64,000 nt of DNA from Colwellia sp. MB3u-45 (GTDB lineage: Bacteria; Pseudomonadota; Gammaproteobacteria; Enterobacterales; Alteromonadaceae), in assembly GCF_014077005.1 (NCBI RefSeq), contig NZ_JACGVC010000044.1, forward strand, positions 636,691 to 700,690, read 5' to 3'. Under the pieces are notes generated by a model. It saw only the letters and a list, made by a program, of their open reading frames with translations, was not told the DNA's origin and ran no database searches. Shown piece by piece: positions 28,116-38,945 of the stretch (its first letter is position 1; each line of letters starts with the position of its first letter). Made by a program: the position numbers and the translations under genes.

Positions 28116-30527
28116 ATGAAATTTAGTGAATCTTGGTTACGTGAGTGGGTAAATCCTGCTATATCTTCAGATGAATTAGCACATCAAATTACCATGGCTG
28201 GCCTTGAAGTTGACGCCGTCGAGCCTGTTGCCGGTGAGTTTAATGGCGTGTTGATTGGTGAAGTGGTTGAATGTGGCCCGCATCCTGATGCTGATAAACT
28301 GCAAGTAACAAAAATTAATTTAGGACCTGATTACAATGATGGCGAGCTCGCTGATATTGTTTGTGGTGCTAAAAACTGTCGTTTAGGCTTAAAAGTTGCT
28401 GTTGCCACCGTTGGTGCTGTTTTACCGGGTAACTTTAAAATTAAAAAAGCCAAACTGCGTGGCGTAGCATCAAACGGTATGCTGTGTAGTGAGTCAGAAA
28501 TAGGTTTATCTGACAGTGCTGACGGCATCATGGAGCTAGCAAGTGATGCACCGATCGGTATGTGCGTGCGCGAATACCTTGATCTTAATGATGTAACCAT
28601 AGATGTTGACTTAACCGCGAACCGTGGTGATTGTCTTGGCTTAAAAGGTCTTGCACGCGAAGTAGGCGTATTAAATAGCTTAAGCGTTACTGAGCCAAAC
28701 ATTACAGCCGTTAAGTCAACCATTGACGATACCGTTGCAATTACCTTGTCAGCTGAAAAAGCTTGTCCGCGCTATTTAGGGCGAGTCATTAAAAATATTA
28801 ACATTAAGGCCCAAACGCCTTTATGGATGGTGGAAAAACTTCGTCGTTGTGGCACACGTGCAATTGACCCTGTGGTTGACGTAACTAACTACGTCTTACT
28901 AGAGCAAGGCCATCCGATGCATGCTTTTGACTTATCAGCAATCGAGGGTGGTATAAACGTACGTTACGCCAATGACGGCGAGAAGTTAACCCTGTTAGAT
29001 GGTAATGAAGTTAGCCTATCACCACAAACACTCGTCATTGCAGATCAAGAAAAAGCACTCGCTATGGCGGGTATTTTTGGTGGTTTAGCTTCAGGTGTTA
29101 CGAGTGAATCAACAGACATTTTTCTAGAAAGTGCCTTCTTTGCCCCTTTAGCTATTTTAGGTAAAGCCCGTCAATATGGTTTACATACTGACGCGTCACA
29201 TCGTTATGAACGTGGTATTGACCCTGAACTACAGCGCGATGCTATGGAACGTGCGACCAAGCTTTTACTTGATATTGTTGGTGGTGAAGCAGGTCCAATC
29301 GTTGAAGCGGCATCACAAGAACATATTCCTGCCGAGCGAACAGTAATACTTCGTCGGACAAAACTTGATAGTCGTATTGGTCATCACATTGATGATACCA
29401 AGGTTAGCGAAATATTAACGCGCCTAGGCTTTACTGTCGCAGAAAAGGGTACAGAGCAAGATAAAGTTTGGACGGTTGTTGTACCCGCATATCGTTTTGA
29501 TATCAGCATTGAAGTTGACCTAATTGAAGAAGTAGCCCGCATTTTTGGTTACAACAATATTCCTAATGTTTCGCCAAAAGCCACCTTAGCAATGCGCGAG
29601 CAAAAAGAAGCTAAGTTAGCTTTAAGCAAATTACGTCATGTTTTAGTTAACCGTGGTTACCAAGAAGCGATTACTTATAGTTTTGTTGATCCAAAGGTAC
29701 AAGCGCAGCTTCATCCTAGTCAGGCCACCATGACCTTACCACATCCTATTTCATCTGAAATGTCAGAAATGCGGGTGAGTTTATGGACAGGATTATTGCA
29801 ATCAGTTGTCTATAACCAAAATCGTCAACAACACCGTGTGCGTTTATTTGAAACAGGTTTACGTTTTATTCCTGATGAAAGTGTTGAAAATGGTGTGCGC
29901 CAAGAGAATATGATCGCCGGTGTGCTGAGCGGTCAACGCAGCGAAGAACATTGGGATATTGAAAAAGCAGCAACAGATTTTTACGATATTAAATCTGACG
30001 TTGAAGCGTTACTGGGCTTAACAAGCAACGAAAGTGCATTTGTGTTTTCAAAGGCTGAAGTAGACGCTTTACACCCAGGACAAACTGCCGCTATTCACAA
30101 AGATGGTGTGCTGGTTGGACATGTTGGAGCCTTACATCCTGAATTAGAAAGGAAATTAGGCCTTAACGGTCGGACATTAGTTTTTGAACTTTTATTGTCT
30201 GAAATTTGTACACAGAATATACCGCAATCGCGCGACATATCTCGCTTTCCGGCCAATAGGCGCGATATTTCTGTAGTGATTGAAGAGCAAGTTAGTGCAA
30301 ATAAAGTACTACAACTTATTGAAAAGGTTGGCGGAAATTATTTAGTTGATCTAAACTTGTTCGATGTATACCGAGGTAATGGTATTGACTCTGGTTTTAA
30401 GAGCTTAGCAATAGCAATGATATTGCAAGACAATAATAAAACCTTAGAAGAAAAGGATATCACTGACGTGGTTAACCGTGTGGTTGACACCTTGAAAATT
30501 GAACTAAATGCATCTCTGAGGGATTGA
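28116..30527 (+). CDS. pheT: Phenylalanyl-tRNA synthetase beta subunit
   Basis: An 803-residue partner of PheS. Domains in order: N-terminal OB fold / tRNA-binding region (about 40-150), B3/B4 editing domain that hydrolyses Tyr-tRNA-Phe (about 210-400), B5 domain with [10 protein letters not shown] nearby, the catalytic-like core, and a C-terminal ferredoxin-fold anticodon-binding domain ([16 protein letters not shown] onward). The length matches E. coli (795). It lies between pheS and ihfA in the order usual for gammaproteobacteria. Confidence 0.97.
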   Translation: MKFSESWLREWVNPAISSDELAHQITMAGLEVDAVEPVAGEFNGVLIGEVVECGPHPDADKLQVTKINLGPDYNDGELADIVCGAKNCRLGLKVAVATVGAVLPGNFKIKKAKLRGVASNGMLCSESEIGLSDSADGIMELASDAPIGMCVREYLDLNDVTIDVDLTANRGDCLGLKGLAREVGVLNSLSVTEPNITAVKSTIDDTVAITLSAEKACPRYLGRVIKNINIKAQTPLWMVEKLRRCGTRAIDPVVDVTNYVLLEQGHPMHAFDLSAIEGGINVRYANDGEKLTLLDGNEVSLSPQTLVIADQEKALAMAGIFGGLASGVTSESTDIFLESAFFAPLAILGKARQYGLHTDASHRYERGIDPELQRDAMERATKLLLDIVGGEAGPIVEAASQEHIPAERTVILRRTKLDSRIGHHIDDTKVSEILTRLGFTVAEKGTEQDKVWTVVVPAYRFDISIEVDLIEEVARIFGYNNIPNVSPKATLAMREQKEAKLALSKLRHVLVNRGYQEAITYSFVDPKVQAQLHPSQATMTLPHPISSEMSEMRVSLWTGLLQSVVYNQNRQQHRVRLFETGLRFIPDESVENGVRQENMIAGVLSGQRSEEHWDIEKAATDFYDIKSDVEALLGLTSNESAFVFSKAEVDALHPGQTAAIHKDGVLVGHVGALHPELERKLGLNGRTLVFELLLSEICTQNIPQSRDISRFPANRRDISVVIEEQVSANKVLQLIEKVGGNYLVDLNLFDVYRGNGIDSGFKSLAIAMILQDNNKTLEEKDITDVVNRVVDTLKIELNASLRD

Positions 30528-30530
30528 ATA

Positions 30531-30824
30531 ATGGCGCTAACAAAAGCAGAAGTAGCAGAACATTTATTTGAAAAAGTTGGGCTGAGTAAGCGCGACGCAA
30601 AAGATATGGTTGAAGTGTTTTTCGAAGAAGTTCGTGAAACACTAGAAGCAGGCGAACAAGTGAAATTGTCTGGTTTTGGGAACTTTGACCTTAGAGTGAA
30701 AAGTGAACGTCCTGGACGTAACCCTAAAACGGGTGAAGATATTCCAATTTTAGCACGTAAAGTGGTGACGTTCCGCCCAGGTCAAAAACTTAAAAGTCGT
30801 GTTGAAAACGGTAACGGCGAATAA
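30531..30824 (+). CDS. ihfA: Integration host factor alpha subunit
   Basis: A 97-residue HU-family protein that bends DNA as a heterodimer with IhfB. It has the standard start ([24 protein letters not shown]) and the arm motif [12 protein letters not shown] with the intercalating Pro. It follows pheT by 3 bases and is co-transcribed with it, as in E. coli. IHF is also the usual helper for sigma-54 promoters such as the one proposed before glnK. Confidence 0.97.
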   Translation: MALTKAEVAEHLFEKVGLSKRDAKDMVEVFFEEVRETLEAGEQVKLSGFGNFDLRVKSERPGRNPKTGEDIPILARKVVTFRPGQKLKSRVENGNGE

Positions 30825-30868
30825 GTTAGCAAGTCAGCTTTGCATTAGTATCGTATAAAATGTTGTAT

Positions 30869-30897
30869 AAAAAAGGTTGCTTTGGCAACCTTTTTTA
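30869..30897 (+). terminator. Terminator of the pheST-ihfA operon
   Basis: AAAAAAGGTTGC and GCAACCTTTTTT pair around a TTTG loop, followed by an AT-rich stretch. It also faces the convergent DUF2937 gene and can act in both directions. Confidence 0.88.
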
Positions 30898-30932
30898 TTG
30901 TGAAAAAAATAGCAATTCTTTTAAATAGGGCT

Positions 30933-31451
30933 TTAAATAAGCGTATTTTTCTTGGTTTTAAAAGTACGTTTAATAGTGAGTAGCATTAATTCTTTCAATA
31001 ATAATGCACCAATCGCCAGCGTTGCACCGGTAGCAATAGCATTTAACTCAAGTGGAATAGCCATGGAAAAATGCTCAGCAGTACCACGAGCAATTTCTTG
31101 ATCTAAATGCCAGATGAACTGATAAACGCTCTGGAGATAATCTGCTTGGGTAATTTGCGTTAAATGACTTGCTAGATATTCAACACGAACTGACAACCGC
31201 TCAATGAGCTCACCTGTGCTGATAATAGACGCTTCAGTATTGTCTTTGTAACGTGTGATCATGGTGATTAAACTGCCATCAAAGTGTTGCTGAGCGATGT
31301 TTTCAAATTGGTTTAATTGCGCGCTAGCTTCAGCTAATTGGCCAGCGAGTCGCTGTTGATATTGCTGCATAAACTCAGGCAGTTGCACGCCTAATATAAA
31401 AGTAAGCGTGAAAAAACAACGATCAATAACATTGTTAATTAAGGCAAACAT
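30933..31451 (-). CDS. DUF2937 family membrane protein
   Basis: A 172-residue protein with a hydrophobic N-terminal segment (about residues 7-24), a long amphipathic helical middle (LPEFMQQYQQRLAGQLAEASAQ) and a second membrane helix near 135-155. The QLPEFMQQYQQRLAGQLAEA stretch is what I recall for DUF2937. Function unknown. It is convergent with the pheST-ihfA operon and divergent from the ABC transporter gene. Confidence 0.75.
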   Translation of the reverse strand: MFALINNVIDRCFFTLTFILGVQLPEFMQQYQQRLAGQLAEASAQLNQFENIAQQHFDGSLITMITRYKDNTEASIISTGELIERLSVRVEYLASHLTQITQADYLQSVYQFIWHLDQEIARGTAEHFSMAIPLELNAIATGATLAIGALLLKELMLLTIKRTFKTKKNTLI

Positions 31452-31635
31452 AATGGCTAGTTACCCTGTTAGTAGAATAGCCTCACGTTAGCACAACTAC
31501 TGACAAAGTTCATCGGCAATAAAATGTTAATTCAAACGTCAGGTTTTTCAGATATTCGTACAGAATCGATGTTAATATACTGACCATCAAAACAGTTGCT
31601 TTTGGCTGAAATTCAATTGGAAATTACTAGCGATT

Positions 31636-33423
31636 ATGCGCAGATCCTCTCATCAACCCGATCATGAAGTCACCACCTTTAATTGGCGTGTTGTTAAACT
31701 TTTACTACCTTATTTATTTGAATTTAAAGCACGTATCTTTTTAGCCTTAGCCTGCTTAGTGCTAACAAAAGTTGCCAGTGTTTATTTGCCTTTTATTCTT
31801 AAAGATATTGTTGATATTTTAGATAACCAAGAAGAAAATCGGGTTTATTTAGTCCCCTTTGCGCTAGTGGGTGCTTATGGATTGGTCAGACTAACTACGG
31901 TTATATTTGCAGAAATTCGCGATACTTTATTTGGCCGAGTAACTGAGCGGGCGATCCGCAGAATTGGCTTAAAAGTTTTTCAGCACCTACATAAGTTAGA
32001 TTTAGACTTTCATTTAAATCGCCAAACCGGTGGATTATCGCGTGATATTGACCGTGGTACCTCAGGTATTAATTTTTTAATGCGCTTTATGGTTTTTAAT
32101 ATTATCCCGACCTTAATTGAAATTATCATGGTGGTGGGTATTTTGTTCTTCAATTATGGCATTTGGTTTGCGCTAATTACCCTATCTTCTATTGTGTTCT
32201 ATGTGGTGTATTCTGTTTATGCGACAGATTGGCGCACACGTTTTATACGCGAAGCCAACAAGGCAGACTCATCAAGTAACACCCGTGCTATCGACAGTTT
32301 ACTTAATTATGAAACGGTAAAATACTTTACCAATGAAGATTTTGAAGCAAAAGCATATGACAGCCAATTAGCGACTTGGGAGCAGGCGAAAATGAAGAAT
32401 CGCTTATCTTTATTTGCCTTAAACGGTGGCCAAGCCCTTATTATATCTTTTTCGATGACCGCTATGTTGGCATTAGCAGCATACGAAGTTACTTATGGAA
32501 AAATGACTTTAGGTGATTTTGTGCTGATCAACGCTTTCATGATGCAACTTTTTATCCCGTTGAATTTTTTAGGCTTTGTTTATCGTGAAATTAGAGGCTC
32601 ATTGGCCAACATTGAGCATATGTTTGACCTGATGCTAAAGAAACCGAAAGTAGAAGACAATGACGATGCGGACACTTTGGCCCTATCTGATGCAGAAATT
32701 AAATTTACAGATGTATCGTTTGCCTATGATATAAAGCGACCCATCATCAAAAATATATCATTTACTATCAAGTCAGGACAAAAAGTGGCGGTCGTTGGTG
32801 AAAGTGGCTCAGGAAAATCTACCTTAGTTAAGTTACTGTTTAGGTTTTACGATTGTGACAGTGGCAAAATAACCATTGATGGGCAAAATATACGTCAAGT
32901 AACTCAGCACTCGCTGAGAAAAAATATTGGTATTGTGCCACAAGATACCGTGTTATTTAACGATACACTTTTTGCCAATGTTAATTATGGTGCACCTGAA
33001 GCTAATGAAGAAATGGTTCATAAGGCTTTTAAGCTGGCGCATTTATCTGACTTTGTTAGCAGATTACCCGATGGCGCAAAATCTATGGTAGGAGAGCGCG
33101 GCTTAAAACTCTCAGGTGGTGAAAAACAACGTGTTGCTATTGCCCGTACTATCTTGAAAAACCCTCGTATTTTGGTGTTTGACGAAGCAACTTCCTCACT
33201 TGATAGTCAATCAGAACAAGCAATACTCAGCGCCATTAAAGAAGTTGCCGAACATAGAACTAGTTTGGTGATCGCCCATCGACTATCCACGATAGTGGAC
33301 GCGGATAATATTATTGTTATGCAACAAGGTGAGATTGTTGAGCAGGGTACACATCAAGGTTTATTGGTTAAAAAAGGCCATTACCACAAAATGTGGCAAC
33401 TGCAACAAAGTGATAACAGCTAA
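31636..33423 (+). CDS. ABC transporter, fused permease and ATPase (ABCB/Atm1-like half transporter)
   Basis: A 595-residue half transporter with six helices (about residues 25-330) and an ATPase domain. The latter has Walker A GESGSGKST, Q-loop, signature LSGGEKQR, Walker B ILVFDEATSS and the switch His in IAHRLST. The N-terminal sequence and overall pattern resemble the Atm1/HMT1 branch, which exports glutathione-linked or persulfide compounds and heavy-metal conjugates, so it is not an MsbA. It should form a homodimer. The substrate is inferred from subfamily likeness only. It is a single gene with a DUF1415 gene 114 bases downstream. Confidence 0.87.
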   Translation: MRRSSHQPDHEVTTFNWRVVKLLLPYLFEFKARIFLALACLVLTKVASVYLPFILKDIVDILDNQEENRVYLVPFALVGAYGLVRLTTVIFAEIRDTLFGRVTERAIRRIGLKVFQHLHKLDLDFHLNRQTGGLSRDIDRGTSGINFLMRFMVFNIIPTLIEIIMVVGILFFNYGIWFALITLSSIVFYVVYSVYATDWRTRFIREANKADSSSNTRAIDSLLNYETVKYFTNEDFEAKAYDSQLATWEQAKMKNRLSLFALNGGQALIISFSMTAMLALAAYEVTYGKMTLGDFVLINAFMMQLFIPLNFLGFVYREIRGSLANIEHMFDLMLKKPKVEDNDDADTLALSDAEIKFTDVSFAYDIKRPIIKNISFTIKSGQKVAVVGESGSGKSTLVKLLFRFYDCDSGKITIDGQNIRQVTQHSLRKNIGIVPQDTVLFNDTLFANVNYGAPEANEEMVHKAFKLAHLSDFVSRLPDGAKSMVGERGLKLSGGEKQRVAIARTILKNPRILVFDEATSSLDSQSEQAILSAIKEVAEHRTSLVIAHRLSTIVDADNIIVMQQGEIVEQGTHQGLLVKKGHYHKMWQLQQSDNS

Positions 33424-33536
33424 TAACCTAGCGGTTGCTGAGCACCAGTAATAGCAGGTTAGTAAGTCAATACCAGTAGCCAATACCAGTAAGCCAACAC
33501 CCATATGTAAATAAGTAGAATATTGAGTAAGTTGTT

Positions 33537-34085
33537 ATGAGCACAAGAGATGAAGTTGACCAAACCAAACAATGGCTAGAGCAAGTAATTATTGGGCTCA
33601 ATTTTTGTCCATTCGCAAAAAAAGAGTTTGTTAATCAAACTATTCATTATTTTACTAGCGATAAAGAACAGCTAAAGTCAGCGCTAGTTGAATTTTTATC
33701 GCAATGTCACTACTTGCATGACAATCCTGAAATAGAAACGAGTTTATTAATCTATAATCAAGGTTTTAGAGACTTTAATCGCTTTTTAGACTTGGTTGAT
33801 TATGCCAATGACATTATTGTTGATCATAGTTTTGAAGGCATATTCCAAGTGGCTACCTTTCACCCTGAATATTGCTTTGCTGACGCTGATTATGACGATG
33901 CGGGCAATTTCACCAATCGTTCTCCCTATCCCACCTTACATTTAATTCGTGAACACAGCATGGAAAAAGTGCTTAGTGTCTATAAAAACCCTGAGAGCAT
34001 TCCAGATAATAATATCGCTTTAGCCAAGAAGAAAGGCGCTCACTATTTTAAAACCTTGTTGATGAATATCAAAAACAATGCTTAG
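33537..34085 (+). CDS. DUF1415 family protein
   Basis: A 182-residue soluble protein with the family pattern VIGLNFCPFAKKEF near the N-terminus, IYNQGFRDFNRFLDL in the middle and FQVATFHPEYCFADADYDD. The segment NRSPYPTLHLIRE is also characteristic. Function unknown; the conserved CPFAK and FHPEY motifs suggest a catalytic or metal-binding site. The start ATG at 33537 is the natural N-terminus. It probably belongs to the same transcript as the ABC exporter gene upstream. Confidence 0.85.
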   Translation: MSTRDEVDQTKQWLEQVIIGLNFCPFAKKEFVNQTIHYFTSDKEQLKSALVEFLSQCHYLHDNPEIETSLLIYNQGFRDFNRFLDLVDYANDIIVDHSFEGIFQVATFHPEYCFADADYDDAGNFTNRSPYPTLHLIREHSMEKVLSVYKNPESIPDNNIALAKKKGAHYFKTLLMNIKNNA

Positions 34086-34320
34086 CCTTTTATAAGGTTA
34101 AACACTGTTATCAGCAAGTCAGTTTCAAGGCATCAATATCGCCGGTAAGTTGGTATTTATGCCGTCAAGTTAACGGGTTTACCCTATAACCTTGGTAAAC
34201 TGGATAGGCTGAATGTTAATAACTTTTCTCTGCTTATTCACAGGCAGTGGTGAATTACGATATACTGGTAGCAATTAAGACAAGCGTCACTGATACGCTT
34301 ACTCATTAGGTAATATTTTT

Positions 34321-35109
34321 GTGGAAAAACTTCCGGTTGAAAACGTTGGTGGTAGTGTCGAAGAAGCTGTAAAAGGTGAATATAGCCTTGATGTAGCGAC
34401 TATATTGAAAGAAGGCTGGCAAATAACCTTAAAATCGCGCATGGCGATTAATTTGGGACTGTTTACCTGTTTGATGATTGGCATGTTGGTTTCATTGTTA
34501 GTGAGCAGCCAGTTGGGTGGCATTGAAGTGGCCATTCAAGATCAAAGATCAGCGACTTTACTTAATATTATCGTTACTTTAGTGGTTTATCCTTTTATCG
34601 TTGGTGTTGAAATGATGGGTATTTTCCATTCAGTTGGCTTAAAAACCAGACCAAAATTGGTTTTTGGCTTTTTAAAGCGAGGCAGCTGGGTTGCTGTTAG
34701 TGCCTTATTAACCTCAACTTTGGTTACCATAGGTTTAACATTATTTTACTTGCCTGGCATATTTTTGGCGGTAGCCTTGTCACTCGCATTGCCTTTGGTG
34801 GTAGAAAAAAAAATGTCACCTATAAAAGCCATTTCAATAAGCATTCAAGCTACGCGTTTTCAATGGTTCAAAATTTTCGCTATTTATCTGATACTGGCTT
34901 TGGCTGTACTGATATCCGCTTTACCTGTTGTAATGTCCGGTGAATCTGAATTTAGCTTTATCGCTATCGCATTTTTCTTATTTTGTTTAGCTTACATAGT
35001 GCCGTTGTTTTATAACGTAAAGGGAATTTTATACCGAGAAATATTTGGTTTACAGATGGAAATAGCCGCTGATCAAACCAAGACCATAAATGACACCTTT
35101 TCGGCCTGA
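34321..35109 (+). CDS. Uncharacterised polytopic membrane protein
   Basis: A 262-residue protein starting at GTG 34321. After a soluble stretch of about 40 residues it has six predicted membrane helices (about 42-62, 78-100, 117-155 as two, 178-198 and 205-230). The layout resembles the YciC-like / UPF0259 proteins of enterobacteria, but I cannot confirm the family. There are no catalytic motifs. The next gene, the Bax-like protein, starts 57 bases downstream on the same strand. Confidence 0.6.
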   Translation: MEKLPVENVGGSVEEAVKGEYSLDVATILKEGWQITLKSRMAINLGLFTCLMIGMLVSLLVSSQLGGIEVAIQDQRSATLLNIIVTLVVYPFIVGVEMMGIFHSVGLKTRPKLVFGFLKRGSWVAVSALLTSTLVTIGLTLFYLPGIFLAVALSLALPLVVEKKMSPIKAISISIQATRFQWFKIFAIYLILALAVLISALPVVMSGESEFSFIAIAFFLFCLAYIVPLFYNVKGILYREIFGLQMEIAADQTKTINDTFSA

Positions 35110-35166
35110 TTTACCGTATGTTTTTAGTAAATGAGACTAAAGATAATTGTATGAGGAGCTATTAGC

Positions 35167-36024
35167 TTGACGATATTTAATAAGCAAAATCTCTTAGGTT
35201 TTATTTTTTTAGTTTTGCTAAGTATGGGTTTAATCGCACCTTTTACCTTCTTACCTTTGCCTGAAAGTATGCCGACTGAAGAGCCAGTGTCGGTAATACC
35301 GAAAACGAAAGCGGTTAAGAAGGTCATTAAAATAGTTGAGCAACCGTTACACACGGTCACTTTACCCGACTTTGCTAAAATTCGTGATGTAAAAGAGAAG
35401 AAACGTCGTTTTTTTGCTTTTATTAAACCCGCAGTACAGGCTGAAAATAAAAAAATACTGATCTTGCGTGCTGAAGTGGCGCGCTTAATTGCGCAATTAA
35501 GCTTAGAACAGCCCTTTAGTGCGGAAGAACACACGTTAGTAAGCAGTTTGAGCAAAAAATATAAAGTCAGTGAAAAGTTTTCTCTGTTAAGACAATTATA
35601 TGAATTACAGCTTAAAATTGACATTATTCCATTAGCCCTTGTTTTAGTGCAAGCGGCCAATGAATCTGCTTGGGGAACCTCTCGTTTTGCTCGAATAGGC
35701 TTAAACTTTTTTGGTGTGTGGTGTTATAGGGAAGGTTGCGGCATGGTGCCAGGTAGCCGTAATACCGGCGCTAAGCATGAAGTCGCCGCTTATAGCTCTA
35801 TTAGTTTAGGTGTCGCACGTTATTTGCATAATATTAATACTAACGGTGCCTATACGGTATTTAGATCGATTAGAGGCCAATTACGCGATCAAAACCAACC
35901 GCTAGCGCCAGAAATTCTTGCAACAGGATTAATGCGTTATTCTGAACGTGGCATAGATTATGTGTTGGAATTAACTGATATGATCCGCCATAATCGACAT
36001 TACTTCGCGCTATATAATAAATAA
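35167..36024 (+). CDS. Bax-like protein with glucosaminidase-family domain
   Basis: A 285-residue protein with one N-terminal membrane helix (about residues 9-28), a long basic spacer and a C-terminal glucosaminidase-type domain (about 155-280) like E. coli Bax. It has the catalytic-Glu region LVQAANESAWGTSRFA, then LNFFGVWCY and the YSSISLGVARYLHNIN stretch. These proteins are thought to cut peptidoglycan from the periplasm. The start is TTG 35167, supported by AGGAG eight bases upstream. The preceding membrane protein gene may share its transcript. Confidence 0.8.
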   Translation: MTIFNKQNLLGFIFLVLLSMGLIAPFTFLPLPESMPTEEPVSVIPKTKAVKKVIKIVEQPLHTVTLPDFAKIRDVKEKKRRFFAFIKPAVQAENKKILILRAEVARLIAQLSLEQPFSAEEHTLVSSLSKKYKVSEKFSLLRQLYELQLKIDIIPLALVLVQAANESAWGTSRFARIGLNFFGVWCYREGCGMVPGSRNTGAKHEVAAYSSISLGVARYLHNINTNGAYTVFRSIRGQLRDQNQPLAPEILATGLMRYSERGIDYVLELTDMIRHNRHYFALYNK

Positions 36025-36373
36025 GCGCTATGTAAATGTGCTATTCCTAATTTAGGTATAAAAATAGATTTATAAATAAATTCAAATATCATGTCGGTTA
36101 AAAAATTTTCGCTTGAATTGCTTTGAAAAAGTAGTACTTCCTCAGTTTTTTATCAGCAAAAGTAATCACCTCTAACTTAATAATAGCCTTATTATTATGC
36201 TATCACAGGTAACCGTTTTACATTATTTACCTTAAGGACATTATCGTCATATACTTTTGGCTAAAAGCTGTTAAAACTTCAGCGCATAATCTAGTTTAAG
36301 TTATTAAACAAGAAAAGTTGAACTAGGCGTTTAATGACCCAATTCAACTTTATGCTAGTGATGTTAGCTGATA
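36025..36373. other. Intergenic region with a possible uspE terminator
   Basis: AT-rich and without a gene. A nine-base inverted repeat, AAAGTTGAA (36314-36322) and TTCAACTTT (36343-36351), is followed on the minus strand by a T-rich stretch and could end the uspE transcript. Confidence 0.4.
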
Positions 36374-37306
36374 TTAATCTACATCAAGTGGTGAAATGTA
36401 ACCATCGGGTTTTAATGCTAATACATCACAATTTAGCCTATCAATAACATGCTCTGCGGTGTTACCAATTAGCGCTGCCGATAAACCGGTACGGCCAATA
36501 GTACCAAGAATGACTAATTCTGCATCTAATTCAGCGGCTATGCTTTGAATGATATCTTCTGGTAAACCCTCTTTAATATGGGTGTTTTCTGGCGCAATAT
36601 TAAAGGCAGTTGCATGTGCTAACATCGCTTTTTGATGATGTTTTAACATCGAGCGATTATAATCACTGGCATTAAACTCTGGGATTTCTATGGCGATATT
36701 TACTGGCGTCCCCGGGAATGAGTTAACTAGGTGTAAATTAGCTTTCATGACTTGGGTCAGCTGTTTAGCTTCTGCAGTGATTTTGTTATTAAGTGCTTTA
36801 TGTTCTTCCTCTTCACTACCAATGTTTAACGCCGCAAGAATATTACCGTTATCAGGCCACAAATGCTCTTTCACGAGTAAAACAGGGCAAGGACATTTGC
36901 GCAGAATATGCCAATCGGTAGGCGTAAATATGACAGATTTGAATTTGTCGTGTTGATGAGTCCCTTTAATGACAATGTCATAACCATTATCGAGTACTTG
37001 AGCAATAATTTGCTCAAAGGGACGGTTATGCCATATAACCCGACAATCGATAGAAATTCCGCTTAAATCAAGATCAGCGAGTAAAGACTCTAGCCATTGA
37101 GTGCGATCATTAATAACTGATTGGCGCATGGCTTCACGCTCATCACTTGACAGCATGGTGGTCATTTCATAAGAAAAATCATAGATGGTCAAAAATGCGG
37201 TAATGCTAGCGCCTGTTTTACGCGCTAATTCTATCGCTCGATTTACCGCTTTCTGCTCTTCTGTTGTTGGGTCAACAATCGCGAGTATTTTTTGATACTT
37301 TTCCAT
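36374..37306 (-). CDS. uspE: Universal stress protein UspE (tandem Usp domains)
   Basis: A 310-residue cytoplasmic protein of two fused Usp domains (about 1-145 and 160-305). The second ends with GTIGRTGLSAALIGNTAEHVI, a loop like the ATP-binding GxxGRxG-type motif; the first has the degenerate VIKGTHQHDKF. The start is ATG 37306, because AAGGAA lies 7 bases upstream; the frame continues six codons further without support. UspE is linked to oxygen and stress responses. It lies next to fnr, as in E. coli and Shewanella, with an imperfect FNR box upstream. Confidence 0.92.
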   Translation of the reverse strand: MEKYQKILAIVDPTTEEQKAVNRAIELARKTGASITAFLTIYDFSYEMTTMLSSDEREAMRQSVINDRTQWLESLLADLDLSGISIDCRVIWHNRPFEQIIAQVLDNGYDIVIKGTHQHDKFKSVIFTPTDWHILRKCPCPVLLVKEHLWPDNGNILAALNIGSEEEEHKALNNKITAEAKQLTQVMKANLHLVNSFPGTPVNIAIEIPEFNASDYNRSMLKHHQKAMLAHATAFNIAPENTHIKEGLPEDIIQSIAAELDAELVILGTIGRTGLSAALIGNTAEHVIDRLNCDVLALKPDGYISPLDVD

Positions 37307-37370
37307 GGCTAATTCCTTTATCAATTGTCTACTAGTGTTATAACAATAGTCTACTTTGAGGCAATAATAG

Positions 37371-37384
37371 TTGTCTTAAATCAA
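37371..37384 (-). promoter_or_regulatory. Imperfect FNR box upstream of uspE
   Basis: TTGTCTTAAATCAA matches the FNR consensus TTGAT-N4-ATCAA at 8 of 10 informative positions, with one half-site perfect. It is 65 bases before the uspE start codon, a fit position for an activator site near -41. Confidence 0.4.
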
Positions 37385-37479
37385 ATTATTATGCTATCGG
37401 TGATAAATAATATTTCACGCTAAGCATAGCGTGAAATACCTTAATAAGGCAATGTAGAAAAGCAGGTGTTAGCGTGACA

Positions 37480-38199
37480 TTAAAGTGCGGCGCATGCGTT
37501 TAATTTGTCGAAACTTAAAATAGTAATGAGTTTACCATCAACGGCAATTAAACCATTTTTATGAAAGCGGTTAAGCAAACGGCTGATGGTTTCAACCGTT
37601 AAACCAATATAGTTACCAATATCACTGCGGGTCATAGATAAACGAAACTCAGATGGAGATAAACCACGGGCATGGTAACGAATACTTAAGGTACTGATAA
37701 ATGTTGCTAGTCGTTGCTCGGCATTTTTACGATTAAGTAATGTTAGCATTTCTTGATCTTCACGGATCTCAGTACTCATCATACGTAAAATTTGTTTTTT
37801 TAATTTTGGCATGCTGTTCGATAAATTATCGAGCGTATTGTAAGGGATCTCACAAACCATTGAGGTTTCTAGCGCTTTAGCGAAACTTGGATGTTGAGCA
37901 TTGGCAATAGCATCAAAGCCAAGCAAATCACCCGCTAAATGAAAACCAGTAATTTGTTCTTCACCGTGTTTACTAATGGTGTAGGTTTTAAATGTGCCCG
38001 AACGTATGGCGTAAAGCGCATGCATGGGTTGACCGTCGTTAAATATTTGCTCACCTTTATGGATCGGCAGCTTACGGTCGATAATATTATCTAACGTTTC
38101 TAACTCTTTATCATTGAGAGAAAAGGGTAAGCATAATTCACTAAGACTACAGTTTTGGCAGTGAATATGTTGATGAATAGTGCATGATTTATAACTCAT
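37480..38199 (-). CDS. fnr: Oxygen-responsive regulator FNR (EtrA)
   Basis: A 239-residue CRP-family regulator. The four [4Fe-4S] ligands are present: Cys14, Cys17 and Cys23 in [11 protein letters not shown], and Cys116 in SMVCEIPY. A cyclic-nucleotide-fold sensor domain, dimer helix and HTH follow. The recognition helix carries VETISRLL, the E-xx-SR residues that read the TTGAT-N4-ATCAA box. Without oxygen the cluster allows dimerisation and DNA binding. It sits between uspE and the cbb3 maturation genes, and the perfect FNR box before ccoN makes this locus its likely target. It is named EtrA in Shewanella. Confidence 0.96.
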   Translation of the reverse strand: MSYKSCTIHQHIHCQNCSLSELCLPFSLNDKELETLDNIIDRKLPIHKGEQIFNDGQPMHALYAIRSGTFKTYTISKHGEEQITGFHLAGDLLGFDAIANAQHPSFAKALETSMVCEIPYNTLDNLSNSMPKLKKQILRMMSTEIREDQEMLTLLNRKNAEQRLATFISTLSIRYHARGLSPSEFRLSMTRSDIGNYIGLTVETISRLLNRFHKNGLIAVDGKLITILSFDKLNACAAL

Positions 38200-38216
38200 A
38201 ATATCCTTTAAAATTT

Positions 38217-38235
38217 TTCATGATGTACGCATGAA
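38217..38235. repeat. Inverted repeat upstream of fnr
   Basis: TTCATG and CATGAA flank seven bases, 18 bases before the fnr start. It may be an operator or a chance dyad. Confidence 0.25.
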
Positions 38236-38279
38236 TTTTTCCATGATTTTTTATATATATAATGTCCATATCAGGCACT

Positions 38280-38942
38280 TTATATATATAAAATAAGTAT
38301 AGTATAGATGCCGTATGAAATCACTAAGCTGGCTGCTATCTTTCTAAATAGTGTATGACTCAATAATGATTTAATACTTATGGTGCCTAGTGATACTGAA
38401 AGTAAGGCAGGCAAGGTGCCTAGTCCAAAGAAAAACATGATCAAGGCACCATCAAGGGCATCGGCACTAGCCAATGCCCAAGTTAGTGTAGAATATACCA
38501 AGCCACAAGGTAACCAGCCCCATAGTGCGCCTAAAGCGAAAGCACTTTGTACGTTTTTAATGGGAATAAATTTTTTAGTCTGTGGTGCTATGTAACGCCA
38601 AATATTTTTACCTAAATGTTCGACGCGGCTTAACCACATAAACCACTGGCCTAAATACAAACCTAATAAGATAAGAAAAACACCCGCAATAGTTTTTAAC
38701 AACGAAACAGGTAATCCGATATTTTTGGTCGCCATTGAGCTGGTGAATGCGACAAGAGCGCCAATAAGACTATAAGAGGCGATACGACCAAAGTTATAGG
38801 CCAATATAATGGCGTATTTTTTATGCCGAGAGGTATCAGAAATCGCCGTCGTCAGCATGGTGCTAATACCACCACACATCACTATACAATGGCCGGAGCC
38901 TAATAATCCGATGATAAATGCGGAGAAAAAATCAAGGCTCAT
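38280..38942 (-). CDS. TauE/SafE-like membrane protein of the cbb3 maturation locus
   Basis: A 220-residue protein with six predicted helices. It has the family signature SGHCIVMCGGI at the start of helix 1 and a matching ALWGWLPCGLVYSTL in the second half, as in the sulfite-exporter/cytochrome-biogenesis membrane domain. Members in this position accompany ccoS and ccoI in many gammaproteobacteria and are thought to help copper or thiol handling during cbb3 oxidase assembly. The exact role is inferred. It starts 3 bases after the ccoS stop codon and is thus in the same transcript. Confidence 0.82.
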   Translation of the reverse strand: MSLDFFSAFIIGLLGSGHCIVMCGGISTMLTTAISDTSRHKKYAIILAYNFGRIASYSLIGALVAFTSSMATKNIGLPVSLLKTIAGVFLILLGLYLGQWFMWLSRVEHLGKNIWRYIAPQTKKFIPIKNVQSAFALGALWGWLPCGLVYSTLTWALASADALDGALIMFFFGLGTLPALLSVSLGTISIKSLLSHTLFRKIAASLVISYGIYTILILYI

Positions 38943-38945
38943 AAA